From Burkholderia vietnamiensis LMG 10929 (GTDB lineage Bacteria > Pseudomonadota > Gammaproteobacteria > Burkholderiales > Burkholderiaceae): a stretch of 64,000 nucleotides of DNA. How positions within the stretch are numbered: position 1 is the first letter of the stretch; the number at the start of each line of letters is the position of its first letter. The notes under the pieces were generated by a model. It did not search any database. It had not been told where the DNA came from and was given only the letters and a program-made list of their open reading frames with translations. Location: NCBI RefSeq assembly GCF_000959445.1, contig NZ_CP009630.1, positions 1,860,001 through 1,924,000 of the forward strand, in the 5' to 3' direction. The position numbers were made by a program, and so were the translations under genes. Of this stretch, positions 1-7,603 are shown one piece after another.

Positions 1-1
1 T

Positions 2-163
2 TCCGGCGGTGGCTTCCTGCTCGCGCCGGGCGTCGGCGAAGTGCTCGCCGACCTCGTCACGGCCGGCGAAACCGCCACGCCGCTCAGTGCATTCTCGATC
101 GGCCGCTTCTTCCGCGAAGCCGCGCCGAGCGCCCCTACCCGTCAACAGGAGACCCAACGATGA
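2..163 (+). CDS. FAD-dependent oxidoreductase, C-terminal fragment (cut by window start)
   Basis: The last 53 codons of a gene that begins before the window. The reading frame shows GGGFLLAPGVGEVLADLV followed by PLSAFSIGRF. This is the usual C-terminal end of DAO-type glycine/D-amino-acid oxidases, where the G(F/L)xxAPGxG segment closes the FAD site and the xxxxRF motif ends the fold. Its TGA overlaps the ATG of the next gene (ATGA), so the two are probably one operon and translationally coupled. A substrate cannot be inferred from this fragment. The family call is fairly safe because of the motif, but the N-terminal dinucleotide-binding site is not visible. Confidence 0.72.
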   Translation, partial: SGGGFLLAPGVGEVLADLVTAGETATPLSAFSIGRFFREAAPSAPTRQQETQR

Positions 164-1206
164 AACTGCCCGCAACGATCGCGGCGGCGGCCGCCCTCTG
201 CATCGCGTGCGCCGTCGCGCCCGCGTCCGCGCAAACCAGGACGATCTACGTCGGCATGAACGGCGGCCCGATGGAGAAGGCCTATACGAGCCAGGTGCTG
301 CCCGAGTTCGAGAAGGCGAACAACGTGAAGGTCGTCGTCGTGCCCGGCACGTCGTCGGACGTGCTCGCGAAGCTGCTTGCGAATCGCAACAAGCCGCAGA
401 TCCACGTCGCGTTCCTCGACGACGGCGTGATGGCGCGCGCGGTGAGCCTGGGGGTGTGCCAGAAGCTCGACGATTCGCCGGTGCTCAAGGAGCTGTATCC
501 GTTCGCGCGGATGAAGGACGACGTCGGCGCGGGCGTGCAGCTCGGCATGACGGGCATCGCGTACAACCGGAAACTGTTCGCGGAAAAGGGCTGGGCGCCG
601 CCGACGTCGTGGCTCGATTTCGCCGATCCGAAATACAAGGGCAAGGTCGTGTTCCAGTCCGCATCGAGCAGCACCTTCGGGCTGCACGGATTCCTCGCGA
701 TCAACCGGCTGCTCGGCGGCAGCGAGCAGAACGTCGAGCCGGGCTTCAGCAAGTGGGCGAGCACGGTCGGGCCGAACGTCGTCGAGTACATTCCGAACTC
801 GGCGAAGATCTCCGAGATGGTGCAGACCGGCGAAGCCGGCCTGTTCCCGCTGACCCCGACCGGTGTCGGCGATCTCCAGGACAAGGGCATTCCGGTCGCC
901 TATGCGAACCCGAAGGAAGGGCCGGTGCTGCTGCTGGTCGACCTGTGCGTGGTGGCGAACAACCCGGACCCGCAACTCGCGCAGAAGCTCGCGCAGTTCC
1001 TGCTGTCGGCCCCCGCGCAGACGAAGGCGGCCGAGGCCGGCAGGCAGATCCCGACCAACCGGCTCGCGAAGATGCCCGCCGCGATGCAGCAGAGCCTCGG
1101 CAACGTCGACGATCTGCTGCACAAGGTGACGGTGGTCGACTGGACCGCGATCAACGCGCATCGCACGCAGTGGGATACGCGCTGGAATCGGCAGATCGAG
1201 CGGTGA
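160..1206 (+). CDS. ABC transporter periplasmic solute-binding protein (polyamine/iron type, family 1)
   Basis: A 348-residue exported binding protein. Residues 1-24 form a signal peptide with a hydrophobic alanine-rich core and an ASA-type cleavage site before QTRTIYVG. The mature part has the bilobed layout of family-1 extracellular solute-binding proteins related to PotD and Fe(3+) binders, with YVGMNGGPMEKAY near the start, GMTGIAYNRKLF at the first hinge and PTSWLDFADPKYKGKV after it. It would capture a small ligand in the periplasm for an ABC importer whose permease and ATPase genes must lie upstream of the window, since none follow. Overlap with the oxidoreductase suggests uptake plus oxidation of an amine or amino-acid-like compound. 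That substrate is an inference. Confidence 0.85.
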   Translation: MKLPATIAAAAALCIACAVAPASAQTRTIYVGMNGGPMEKAYTSQVLPEFEKANNVKVVVVPGTSSDVLAKLLANRNKPQIHVAFLDDGVMARAVSLGVCQKLDDSPVLKELYPFARMKDDVGAGVQLGMTGIAYNRKLFAEKGWAPPTSWLDFADPKYKGKVVFQSASSSTFGLHGFLAINRLLGGSEQNVEPGFSKWASTVGPNVVEYIPNSAKISEMVQTGEAGLFPLTPTGVGDLQDKGIPVAYANPKEGPVLLLVDLCVVANNPDPQLAQKLAQFLLSAPAQTKAAEAGRQIPTNRLAKMPAAMQQSLGNVDDLLHKVTVVDWTAINAHRTQWDTRWNRQIER

Positions 1207-1288
1207 GTGTCGAGGGTTGGGGGTGCGCCATCGCCGGCGCCGCGGCCATCCTCCGCGGACGCGGTGCGCGCCGGCCGCGCGCCGGCGA

Positions 1289-2536
1289 TCAGCGGCGCGG
1301 CAACGCCCGCTGCGCCGCCGCCAGCCCAGCCCCCGCGAACAGCGTCAGCGCCGAATAGACGAGCCCGCGCGCGAGCCCCGCGCTGTCCGACACCCAGCCG
1401 ATCGCGACCGGCCCCGCGATCTGTCCGAACGCGAAGACCGTCGTGAACGCGCTGATGCCCTTCGCCCAGCCTTGCGGCGGCAGGTTGTGACGCACGAACG
1501 CGGTCGTCGACGCGACCGCCGACAGAAACGTCGCGCCGAACAACACGCCCGACGCGAACGCCGCTGCCGGATGAACGAACAGCGCGGGCATCAGCGTCGC
1601 CACGCCGAGCAACGCATTGAGCACCGCGAGCGCCTGGCCGCCGCGCATCCGGTCGAGCAGCGTCGACCATAGCCGTGCCGACACGACGGTCGCCACGCCG
1701 AGCATCACGTAGAACGCGGCCACCACCGTCCCGCTCATCCCGGCGCCGCGCAGCAGCGCGACGATGAACGTCATGTAGCCGATGTAGCCGACGCCGAACA
1801 GCCCGTAGCCCGCGAGCGCGAACGCGAAGCGCGCGGGGCCGGCGATCGCGGCCGGCGCGGCGGCGTCGCGCCGCACGGCCGCTGCCGCGTGCGCGTGCTC
1901 GATGCGGCGCGCGGCCGACACGGCCGCCGCCGAGAACAGCACGCACGCGACTGCGAGCGCGAACCAGGCCGGTTGCCAGCCGTGCGCGCGATGCACGAGC
2001 GTCGCGGGCACCAGCAGCGACGACGCGACGATCCCCCAGCCGGTGCCGCCGTAGTACAGGCCGAGCAGCAGCCCCGCGTCGCGTGGCGACGCGGACGCGA
2101 GCCGCGCGGCCAGCACGCCGCCGCTGATGAAGATCAGCGCGCTGCCGATGCCCGTCGCGACGCGCGCGGCGAGCAGCGCGTCGGTGCCCGACACCAGCCC
2201 GCAAGCGGCCATCAGCGATACGGTGAGCACGCAGCCGGCGGTGAGCAGCGTGCCCGCGCGCCAGCGCCGCGACAGCAACGGGAAGACGAGCGCGCCGAGC
2301 AGATAGCCGGCCGCGTTGGCCGTATTGAGCGCGCCGGCCTCGGCGAACGACCAGCCGAGATCGGCCTTCATCGGCGGCAGCAGCAGTGCATACGAAAAGC
2401 GCGCGAGCCCCAGCGCGATCGCGCTGCCGAGCGACAGCCGGACCGCGAGCCGCCAAGCGGCCATCCGGTCGGCTTCGGCCGTGCCGGCGCCCGCCCGTGC
2501 GCGGGCGGCATGCTGCGGTGGCGGCGCTGCGCGCAT
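1289..2536 (-). CDS. MFS transporter, YbfB/YjiJ-type
   Basis: A 415-residue inner-membrane carrier with about 12 hydrophobic segments. After a short polar head, RLSLGSAIALGLARFSYALL and PPMKADLGWSFAEAGALN match the YbfB/YjiJ subgroup of the major facilitator superfamily, whose members have a conserved GxxRFxYxxLLPxM start. The start is chosen because a GGAGA ribosome site lies 8 nt before it on the minus strand; a second Met, 24 codons in, is the alternative. It is a single gene, convergent with the binding-protein gene and divergent from the AT-rich region at 2537-3049. The transported compound is unknown, and the ends of the protein are rich in Ala and Arg, as usual at this GC content. Confidence 0.85.
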   Translation of the reverse strand: MRAAPPPQHAARARAGAGTAEADRMAAWRLAVRLSLGSAIALGLARFSYALLLPPMKADLGWSFAEAGALNTANAAGYLLGALVFPLLSRRWRAGTLLTAGCVLTVSLMAACGLVSGTDALLAARVATGIGSALIFISGGVLAARLASASPRDAGLLLGLYYGGTGWGIVASSLLVPATLVHRAHGWQPAWFALAVACVLFSAAAVSAARRIEHAHAAAAVRRDAAAPAAIAGPARFAFALAGYGLFGVGYIGYMTFIVALLRGAGMSGTVVAAFYVMLGVATVVSARLWSTLLDRMRGGQALAVLNALLGVATLMPALFVHPAAAFASGVLFGATFLSAVASTTAFVRHNLPPQGWAKGISAFTTVFAFGQIAGPVAIGWVSDSAGLARGLVYSALTLFAGAGLAAAQRALPRR

Positions 2537-2912
2537 CGCGGTGTCTCCATGATGGTTCGAATCGTCCAGCCTGACCGGCCGTGCGCGCGGCCGTGGCCGC
2601 GCGTGAGGAAGCCGTCAGATGGTGCCAGAAAACCGGCCGCGCCGCGCGTGCCCGGTGCGGCATCGGCAACCGCCGGCGCGCGAGCGCGGCCGGTCGTGCG
2701 TGCGCATGTTGCGCATGACCGAATGCAAAAAAAGAAGCCGCCATACGCCGATTGAAATTATAAAAAATACAATTCCCCGCTGAATTGCTCCCATCGCCGA
2801 TATTCCAAAAAAAATCGCCGCGCGCGTTTGAATCGATTCGGCTTCATCCGGCCCCGGATCACGCCGACAGGCGCGAATTCCGCGTGTTTATCAACGAACG
2901 ACTAAAAACGCA

Positions 2913-2949
2913 GCAATGCATTGCATTCGATAAATCCTCAGACTAATAT
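2913..2949 (+). promoter_or_regulatory. candidate promoter with overlapping palindromic operator
   Basis: GCAATGCATTGC (2913-2924) is a perfect 12-bp palindrome. It overlaps a possible -35 box TTGCAT (2921-2926), which is followed after 17 nt by TAATAT (2944-2949) as a possible -10 box. Transcription would start near 2956, giving a 5' leader of about 94 nt before the small-peptide gene. Both boxes match the sigma-70 consensus only partly, so this is a position-based proposal. Confidence 0.35.
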
Positions 2950-2961
2950 CGACGCCACTCG

Positions 2962-3008
2962 CCCGGCATTCAGGAAATACCGGGTGGGCGGCGGTAATAC
3001 CCTTACCG
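2962..3008 (+). promoter_or_regulatory. two hairpins in the 5' leader of the small-peptide gene
   Basis: The first hairpin pairs CCCGGCATT (2962-2970) with AATACCGGG (2976-2984), with one C-A mismatch and a 5-nt loop. The second pairs CGGTAA (2992-2997) with TTACCG (3003-3008) around the loop TACCC. Both lie just upstream of the ribosome site at 3038-3043. They could stabilise the message or regulate translation. Neither has a T-tract, so they are unlikely to be terminators. Confidence 0.4.
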
Positions 3009-3049
3009 TGCTTTCATGTTGAATCGCTGTTCACCACAGGAGAATTGAC

Positions 3050-3172
3050 ATGCAGGAAACCCAGCAGATCGAATTGCTTGACTGGATGCAGGAAGACACG
3101 CACCCCGAGGCCGTCGACATGATGGTCGAGGATGCGGTGGTGCCGTTCGGCACCGCGCTCTGGCCGGTCTGA
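3050..3172 (+). CDS. 40-residue acidic peptide, candidate precursor peptide
   Basis: A short gene encoding 40 residues, starting MQETQQIELLDWMQED and ending FGTALWPV. A good ribosome site, AGGAGA (3038-3043), lies 6 nt before the ATG, which is the main argument that it is translated. The first 28 residues are strongly acidic, with an ELLDW segment like the recognition stretch of peptide-modification leader sequences, and the last 11 residues (VVPFGTALWPV) are neutral and hydrophobic. There is no signal peptide, cysteine or lysine. It sits 58 nt before an M29-type aminopeptidase gene on the same strand with a hairpin between them. I do not recognise it as a known family. A leader-core precursor trimmed by the neighbour is an inference; a regulatory upstream peptide is the alternative. 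Confidence 0.6.
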   Translation: MQETQQIELLDWMQEDTHPEAVDMMVEDAVVPFGTALWPV

Positions 3173-3189
3173 GCGGCCCGTCCGTTCCC

Positions 3190-3213
3190 GCGGAAGGGCT
3201 GCGGCCCTTCCGC
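3190..3213 (+). promoter_or_regulatory. 9-bp perfect hairpin between peptide and peptidase genes
   Basis: GCGGAAGGG (3190-3198) pairs perfectly with CCCTTCCGC (3205-3213) around a 6-nt loop. It starts 17 nt after the stop codon of the 40-residue peptide and ends 7 nt before the GGAG ribosome site of the next gene. No T-tract follows. A hairpin here commonly sets a high peptide-to-enzyme ratio by partial termination or message protection; that role is inferred. Confidence 0.5.
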
Positions 3214-3230
3214 CGCTTCCGGAGACACGC

Positions 3231-4184
3231 ATGCTGAACCTGCATCGCGCGCTGGGTTTTCATCCGGCGCTGCGCGACAAGCTCGCACGCGGCGAGACGG
3301 GCAAACTGCTGGTCGGCTACGACACCCGCAATCGCGACACCGCGTTGCGCGCGTTTTCCGCCCTGCCCGACTCGCTCGACGCGACCACTCTCAGCCTCGA
3401 AAACACCGCACCCGACGACATCGCCGCCGCGCTCACGCAGGCCGATCTGTTCGTGCTGCTGTACGACTCCTCATGCCTGCCCACGCCGTCGCCGAGCGGC
3501 CCGCCGTTTCTTGCGGCGATCCGTCCCGCGATCGTCGAGCACTGGAACAAGTCGGTGCTGTTCAAGGATTACGGCCCGCATCTCGACGAGGCGTTCGCCG
3601 AATCGCTCGACGACATCGCCGCGCGCAACGCGCGGCTGATCGAAGCGGCCGCGCGCGCGTCGCAGATCCATTTCATCGACGAGGCCGGCAACCGGCTCAG
3701 CGGTTCGCTCGCCGCGGACCAGAAATGGACGAGCGTCGACGGCATGGGCAACCTCGACGTCGTGCCCGGCGAGATCGCGACGCACGTCACCGACCTCAAC
3801 GGCTCGATCGTGTTCAGCGGCACGTTCCTCGGCACCGTGCCGTTCGCGATCAAATACCGCGTGGCCGAGCGGCTCGCGACGCTGCACGTGCGCGACAGCC
3901 TGATCGACGGTTTCGACAGCGACGATGCGGGCTTCCGGCGCGACTTCGCCGCCTATCTCGAGCGCCACGACAATCACCGGCGCATCGAGGAGTTCGGGAT
4001 CGGCACGAACCTCGGCATCCGCGCGCTGTACGGCCGCAACGCCGGCTTCGAGGAACGCCACCCGGGCCTGCATCTCGGTCTGGGCGGCGGCGCGAACGGC
4101 AGTCATCATCTCGACCTGATCTTCGCGCGCGGCACGCTCGCGTTCGACGAGCGGATCGTGTTCGACGGCGCGTTCGCCGTCTGA
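3231..4184 (+). CDS. M29-type metalloaminopeptidase-like protein
   Basis: A 317-residue cytoplasmic protein without signal peptide or membrane segment. The start is the ATG 6 nt after GGAG. The C-terminal third carries the metal-site signature of the thermophilic aminopeptidase family M29 (AmpS/aminopeptidase T): a Glu in RIEEFGIGTN, a Glu in EERHPGLHLGLG together with the following His, and His-Asp in GSHHLDLIF. All five expected ligands are thus present, so a two-metal aminopeptidase activity is plausible. It is shorter than typical M29 enzymes (about 370-410 residues), mainly in the N-terminal half. It follows the 40-residue peptide gene on the same strand and converges with the GNAT gene. 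Trimming of that peptide is the obvious hypothesis but is not shown by sequence alone. Confidence 0.75.
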   Translation: MLNLHRALGFHPALRDKLARGETGKLLVGYDTRNRDTALRAFSALPDSLDATTLSLENTAPDDIAAALTQADLFVLLYDSSCLPTPSPSGPPFLAAIRPAIVEHWNKSVLFKDYGPHLDEAFAESLDDIAARNARLIEAAARASQIHFIDEAGNRLSGSLAADQKWTSVDGMGNLDVVPGEIATHVTDLNGSIVFSGTFLGTVPFAIKYRVAERLATLHVRDSLIDGFDSDDAGFRRDFAAYLERHDNHRRIEEFGIGTNLGIRALYGRNAGFEERHPGLHLGLGGGANGSHHLDLIFARGTLAFDERIVFDGAFAV

Positions 4185-4191
4185 GCGCGCG

Positions 4192-4701
4192 TCAGGCTTC
4201 GGCGGCGGCTGCGTCGCCGAGCCACTTGAACATCACGAAGCAGTCGACGAAGCCGAGCCGCGCATGCCGATACGCGCGCGGCAGGCGCCCGACGATCTCG
4301 AAGCCGAGCTTCTGCCACAACGCGACGGCCACGTCGTTCGTCGCGACCACCGAATTGAACTGCATCGCGAGAAAGCCGCGCTCGCGCGCCACCTGCTGCG
4401 AGTGCTCGCACATCGCGCGCGCGAGCCCGCGGCCGCGCGCGGCCTCGCTGACCATGTAGCCGCAGTTGCACACGTGGCTGCCGGGGCCGGCCGCGTTCGG
4501 CTTCAGGAAGTACGAGCCGAGCAGCTCGCCATCCTGTTCGGCCACCCAGGTGCAGAGCGGCGCATCGAGCCACAGCGTGCGCGCGGCTTCGAGCGTCGGC
4601 GCGGGATCGAGCGCGTAGGTTTCCTGCGCGGCGACGACCGCGCGGTAGGTGGGCCAGAAACGCGCGAAGTCGTCTTCGGTCATCGGGCGAAGCGTGATCA
4701 T
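4192..4701 (-). CDS. GNAT family N-acetyltransferase
   Basis: A 169-residue acetyltransferase. MITLRPMTEDDFARFW is the typical beta-1/alpha-1 opening, and the acetyl-CoA pyrophosphate loop appears as EAARGRGLARAMCEHS, matching the R/Q-x-x-G-x-G/A motif. ATNDVAVALWQKLGFEIVGRLP is the usual GNAT C-terminal part. It transfers an acetyl group from acetyl-CoA to an amine; the substrate is unknown. The gene lies 44 bp downstream of the DedA/PAP2 membrane protein gene on the same strand and may be co-transcribed. Its 3' end is only 7 bp from the end of the convergent peptidase gene. Confidence 0.88.
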   Translation of the reverse strand: MITLRPMTEDDFARFWPTYRAVVAAQETYALDPAPTLEAARTLWLDAPLCTWVAEQDGELLGSYFLKPNAAGPGSHVCNCGYMVSEAARGRGLARAMCEHSQQVARERGFLAMQFNSVVATNDVAVALWQKLGFEIVGRLPRAYRHARLGFVDCFVMFKWLGDAAAAEA

Positions 4702-4745
4702 TGGGGTCCTTGCGGTTGAAAGATGGGAGCGGAGTGGCGCGCGCA

Positions 4746-6764
4746 TCAAGGCTGCACCATCCACACGAGCACCACCGTCGCCGGCGCCGCGTGCATGTCC
4801 ACCGGCGGGCGTTCGAGCCTCGGCTCGACGTCGAGTGCCTGCGCAATCGCGGCCGCATCGTCGACCGTCGTCGTGCGCACGATCGTCATCAGCCGCGCGG
4901 GCCGATGCAGCGTCTCGCGATACAGCGCGCCGTACCACAGCGGCCGCGTGCCGAGCGCGTCCTGCAACACGTACGGATAACGCCACAGCCGCAGCACGAG
5001 ACGGCTGTCCGGCCGCGCGGGATCGACGCGCACGAACTCGCGCCGCGTGCTCTCGCCGTGCGTGTAGCGCGGCAGCACCGGCAACGCGTCGGCCTGCGCC
5101 TGCGGCAGGAGCCAGCGCAGTGCGCTCGCGGGCGACCACGGCGTCGCGCGTTGCCAGCCGGCCAGCGACAGATGGCGATCGAGCGTATCCGACGTCGCGC
5201 ACCATTGCAGCGGCAGATACTCCTCGCGATCGCCGCCGATCTCGGTGCGTCGCACCGGCACGCGCTGCCAGCCGCCGCGCAGCCACTGGTCGACCGTCAT
5301 CGCGACGACGTCGCCCACATGCGGGCGCGCCGCGCGATCGAGCGCCCACTGCGCGGGCACGGTCCACACGCCGGCCGTCGCCGTGACGACCACCAGCGCG
5401 ACCAGCGCGCCGCGCGGCTGCACGTGCTCGCGCACCTGCCAGTATGCGTAGGTGGCGGCCAGCACCGCGAACCAGGCGAGCCCGAGGCTCCAGCCGCCGA
5501 TCAGCCCCGACAGCCAGGTGTCGCCCACATACAGCCGCGCGAAGCCGCCCAGTACGATCCACAGCACGACGGCCGTGACGACCGGCACGCGCCACAGCGC
5601 GGGCCGGTCGCGCGCGAGCAGCCAGCCGATGCCGCTGCTCGCGACGATCGCGAACGCCGCGTCGGCGTCGGGCAGCGGCACGTGCAAGGTGCCGGGCGGC
5701 AGGCTGGCGGGCGTCGTGCCGAGCGCGCCGGCGCCGAACGCCGGCGCGAGCACGACCGCGACGCCGACCGTCGCCGCCCACCACGCCGACGTCAGCCAGC
5801 AGCGGTGGATCATCAGCCAGACGAGAAACGCAGCGGCGACGATCAGCCCCGTATCGCGTCCATGCAGCACGGCCAGCGCGCGCATCGCCGCATCGACGGG
5901 CGGCGTGCGCAGGTTCTGCAGAAATGAGTACAGCGCAATGTCGGCATGCGTGAGCGGATCGTTCGCGACGACGTCGCGCACGACGTCGCCGAACAGCCAC
6001 ACGCAGCCGACGAACAGCAGCGCGAGCACCGGCACGGCGCCCGGCAGCCGCCGAAGCGCTTCGATCGCCGCGTGCAGCCGCGTGCCGAAGCGCGGCCAGC
6101 GCCGCGCGCACGCGTGCATGCCCGCGGCGGCTATGCGGCGCAGCAACGGCCAGCCGCGCCGCAGCGTGAGGCGCACGCCGATCCATACGAGCGCGACGAG
6201 CGCGGCCACCACCAGCAGAATCGCCGCGACCCGCACGCTGATCGCGGCGGCCAGCGCGGCCGACGCACCGAACAGAATGCCGGGCGCGACGTGCACGGGC
6301 GCCCAGATCAGCGCCGAGACGATGTTGACCGGATAGAACGCGCGTCGCGGCAGCGTCGCGCATCCGACCACGACCGGCACGACCGCGCGCACCGGCGCGA
6401 GGAAGCGCGCGAGGACGATGCTCTTCATGCCGTGACGCAACACGAACTGCTCGCCGCGCGCATAGGCGTTCGCGTAGCCGAAGCGCACCCAGCCGTTGCG
6501 AATCGCGCCGCGGTAGCGGCGGCCGAGCTCGTAGCTGACGCCGTCGCCGACGATCGCGCCGACCGCCGCGACGCCGAGCGTCGTCCAGGCGTCGAGCGCG
6601 CCCGCGCCGATCAGCGTGCCGGCCGCGAACATCACGGCGCCGGCCGGCACGATCGTGCCGATCAGCGCGATCGATTCGGCACAGGCGACGACGAACACGA
6701 CCGCCAGCACGAGCAGCGGATGCGCGCCGATCGCGGCCAGCCAGCCGTGGATCGCGTCGCTCAT
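4746..6764 (-). CDS. DedA (VTT)/PAP2-like/LssY C-terminal fusion membrane protein
   Basis: A 672-residue multi-pass inner-membrane protein with three parts. Residues about 20-170 form a DedA/VTT domain, with an E in ACAESIALIGTIVPAG and the GDxxxYxxGR-like GDGVSYELGRR, followed by RFLAPVRAVVPVVVG. Residues about 235-450 have the hydrophobic layout of a PAP2 lipid phosphatase. Residues about 470-660 match the soluble LssY C-terminal region. The PAP2 catalytic motifs are not intact: the PSGH position reads PDAD (in PLPDADAAFAIV), and the SRxxxxxHxxxD position reads ARLYVGDTWLSG, so Ser, His and Asp are all replaced. Phosphatase activity is therefore doubtful. DedA proteins move lipids such as undecaprenyl phosphate; a lipid-handling role without hydrolysis is possible. 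Confidence 0.83.
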   Translation of the reverse strand: MSDAIHGWLAAIGAHPLLVLAVVFVVACAESIALIGTIVPAGAVMFAAGTLIGAGALDAWTTLGVAAVGAIVGDGVSYELGRRYRGAIRNGWVRFGYANAYARGEQFVLRHGMKSIVLARFLAPVRAVVPVVVGCATLPRRAFYPVNIVSALIWAPVHVAPGILFGASAALAAAISVRVAAILLVVAALVALVWIGVRLTLRRGWPLLRRIAAAGMHACARRWPRFGTRLHAAIEALRRLPGAVPVLALLFVGCVWLFGDVVRDVVANDPLTHADIALYSFLQNLRTPPVDAAMRALAVLHGRDTGLIVAAAFLVWLMIHRCWLTSAWWAATVGVAVVLAPAFGAGALGTTPASLPPGTLHVPLPDADAAFAIVASSGIGWLLARDRPALWRVPVVTAVVLWIVLGGFARLYVGDTWLSGLIGGWSLGLAWFAVLAATYAYWQVREHVQPRGALVALVVVTATAGVWTVPAQWALDRAARPHVGDVVAMTVDQWLRGGWQRVPVRRTEIGGDREEYLPLQWCATSDTLDRHLSLAGWQRATPWSPASALRWLLPQAQADALPVLPRYTHGESTRREFVRVDPARPDSRLVLRLWRYPYVLQDALGTRPLWYGALYRETLHRPARLMTIVRTTTVDDAAAIAQALDVEPRLERPPVDMHAAPATVVLVWMVQP

Positions 6765-6860
6765 CGCGGGCCGCCGGGCATCACTGTGCGCCGCGCCGGC
6801 AGCGGGCGCATCGCGGCGGCGCGCGGCTTCGTCGATGCGCGTGCGCGCCCGTGGGCGGCG

Positions 6861-7313
6861 TCAGTCGAACTCGTGCTGCCGCGCGTCGGCCTCGAGCGGC
6901 GCGTCGTGGTAACCGACGGTCGCGATTTCATGCAGATAGCGCGCGAGAAACGCGCCGATCGACCCGGCTTCCTCGTACTGATGGACATGACGAAACTCAT
7001 GGGTGAGCAAACGCCGCGTGTCGTGGCCGCGCAGCACGAAGACCGCGTGGCCGAGCGTGAGGCCGATCGTCTCCGGCGCGAGCAGCCCGGAGTCGTGGGC
7101 GATCGCGCCCAGCGTCGGCGTATCGGGAAACGGCAGCCGATCCGCGATCACGACGCGGATCCGCTCCGGCTGCGCGACGCCGACGGCGCGCGCATCGGCG
7201 TGCTGCGCGCGCGTCAGCGGCGCGCCGTGCGCAAGCCCCTGCGCGGCCTGCGCACCGGCCCACGCGACGGCGTCGGGCAGCACGGACGGCAGGATGTGGA
7301 CGAGATCGACCAT
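6861..7313 (-). CDS. small zincin-like putative metallopeptidase (HExxH)
   Basis: A 150-residue protein when started at the ATG preceded by GAAGGAAT; an ATG 9 codons upstream lacks a ribosome site. The key feature is LLTHEFRHVHQYEEAG, an HExxH zinc motif, followed about 30 residues later by a Glu in APLEADARQHEF that could be the third ligand, as in gluzincins. There is no clear signal peptide. The N-terminal half (LPDAVAWAGAQAA) has no recognised domain, although IRVVIADRLPFPDTPTLG precedes the catalytic part in the way of DUF4157-like proteins. It stands alone, between the DedA fusion gene and a divergent response regulator. The biological substrate is unknown. Confidence 0.65.
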   Translation of the reverse strand: MVDLVHILPSVLPDAVAWAGAQAAQGLAHGAPLTRAQHADARAVGVAQPERIRVVIADRLPFPDTPTLGAIAHDSGLLAPETIGLTLGHAVFVLRGHDTRRLLTHEFRHVHQYEEAGSIGAFLARYLHEIATVGYHDAPLEADARQHEFD

Positions 7314-7603
7314 CGTCGGGATTCCTTCGGCGGGACGCATTCCAATCGCTCACCAGTTTATCTCTTAAACAGGCCGGCCCGCGGTCCGCGGCATCGACCG
7401 GCGGCCGACGACCACGCGGAAACGCCCGCCCCGTCTGGCGCTGCCGCCTGCACCTGTACGCGGCGATCGTTTCGCTGCAATATGCATTCCCCGCTCAAGT
7501 GTCTCAAAAAGATACATCGGGCACACCGTTTGCCGCTGCGGCGGAATATATTGTTGGACGAACAGCCGCGGCCACGCGGCGCCATCCGGGAGAGAACCGC
7601 TCG

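Larger units (their letters stand above)
2537..3049. other. AT-rich intergenic leader region, no gene seen
   Basis: About 510 bp between the divergent MFS gene and the small-peptide gene. From about 2730 to 2960 it is clearly richer in A and T than its surroundings, with runs such as AATTATAAAAAATACAATT near 2757 and a string of eight A residues near 2808. I see no convincing coding frame. It contains a perfect 12-bp palindrome (2913-2924), a plausible promoter and two hairpins, listed separately. The composition suggests a regulatory region, possibly acquired DNA. Confidence 0.6.
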
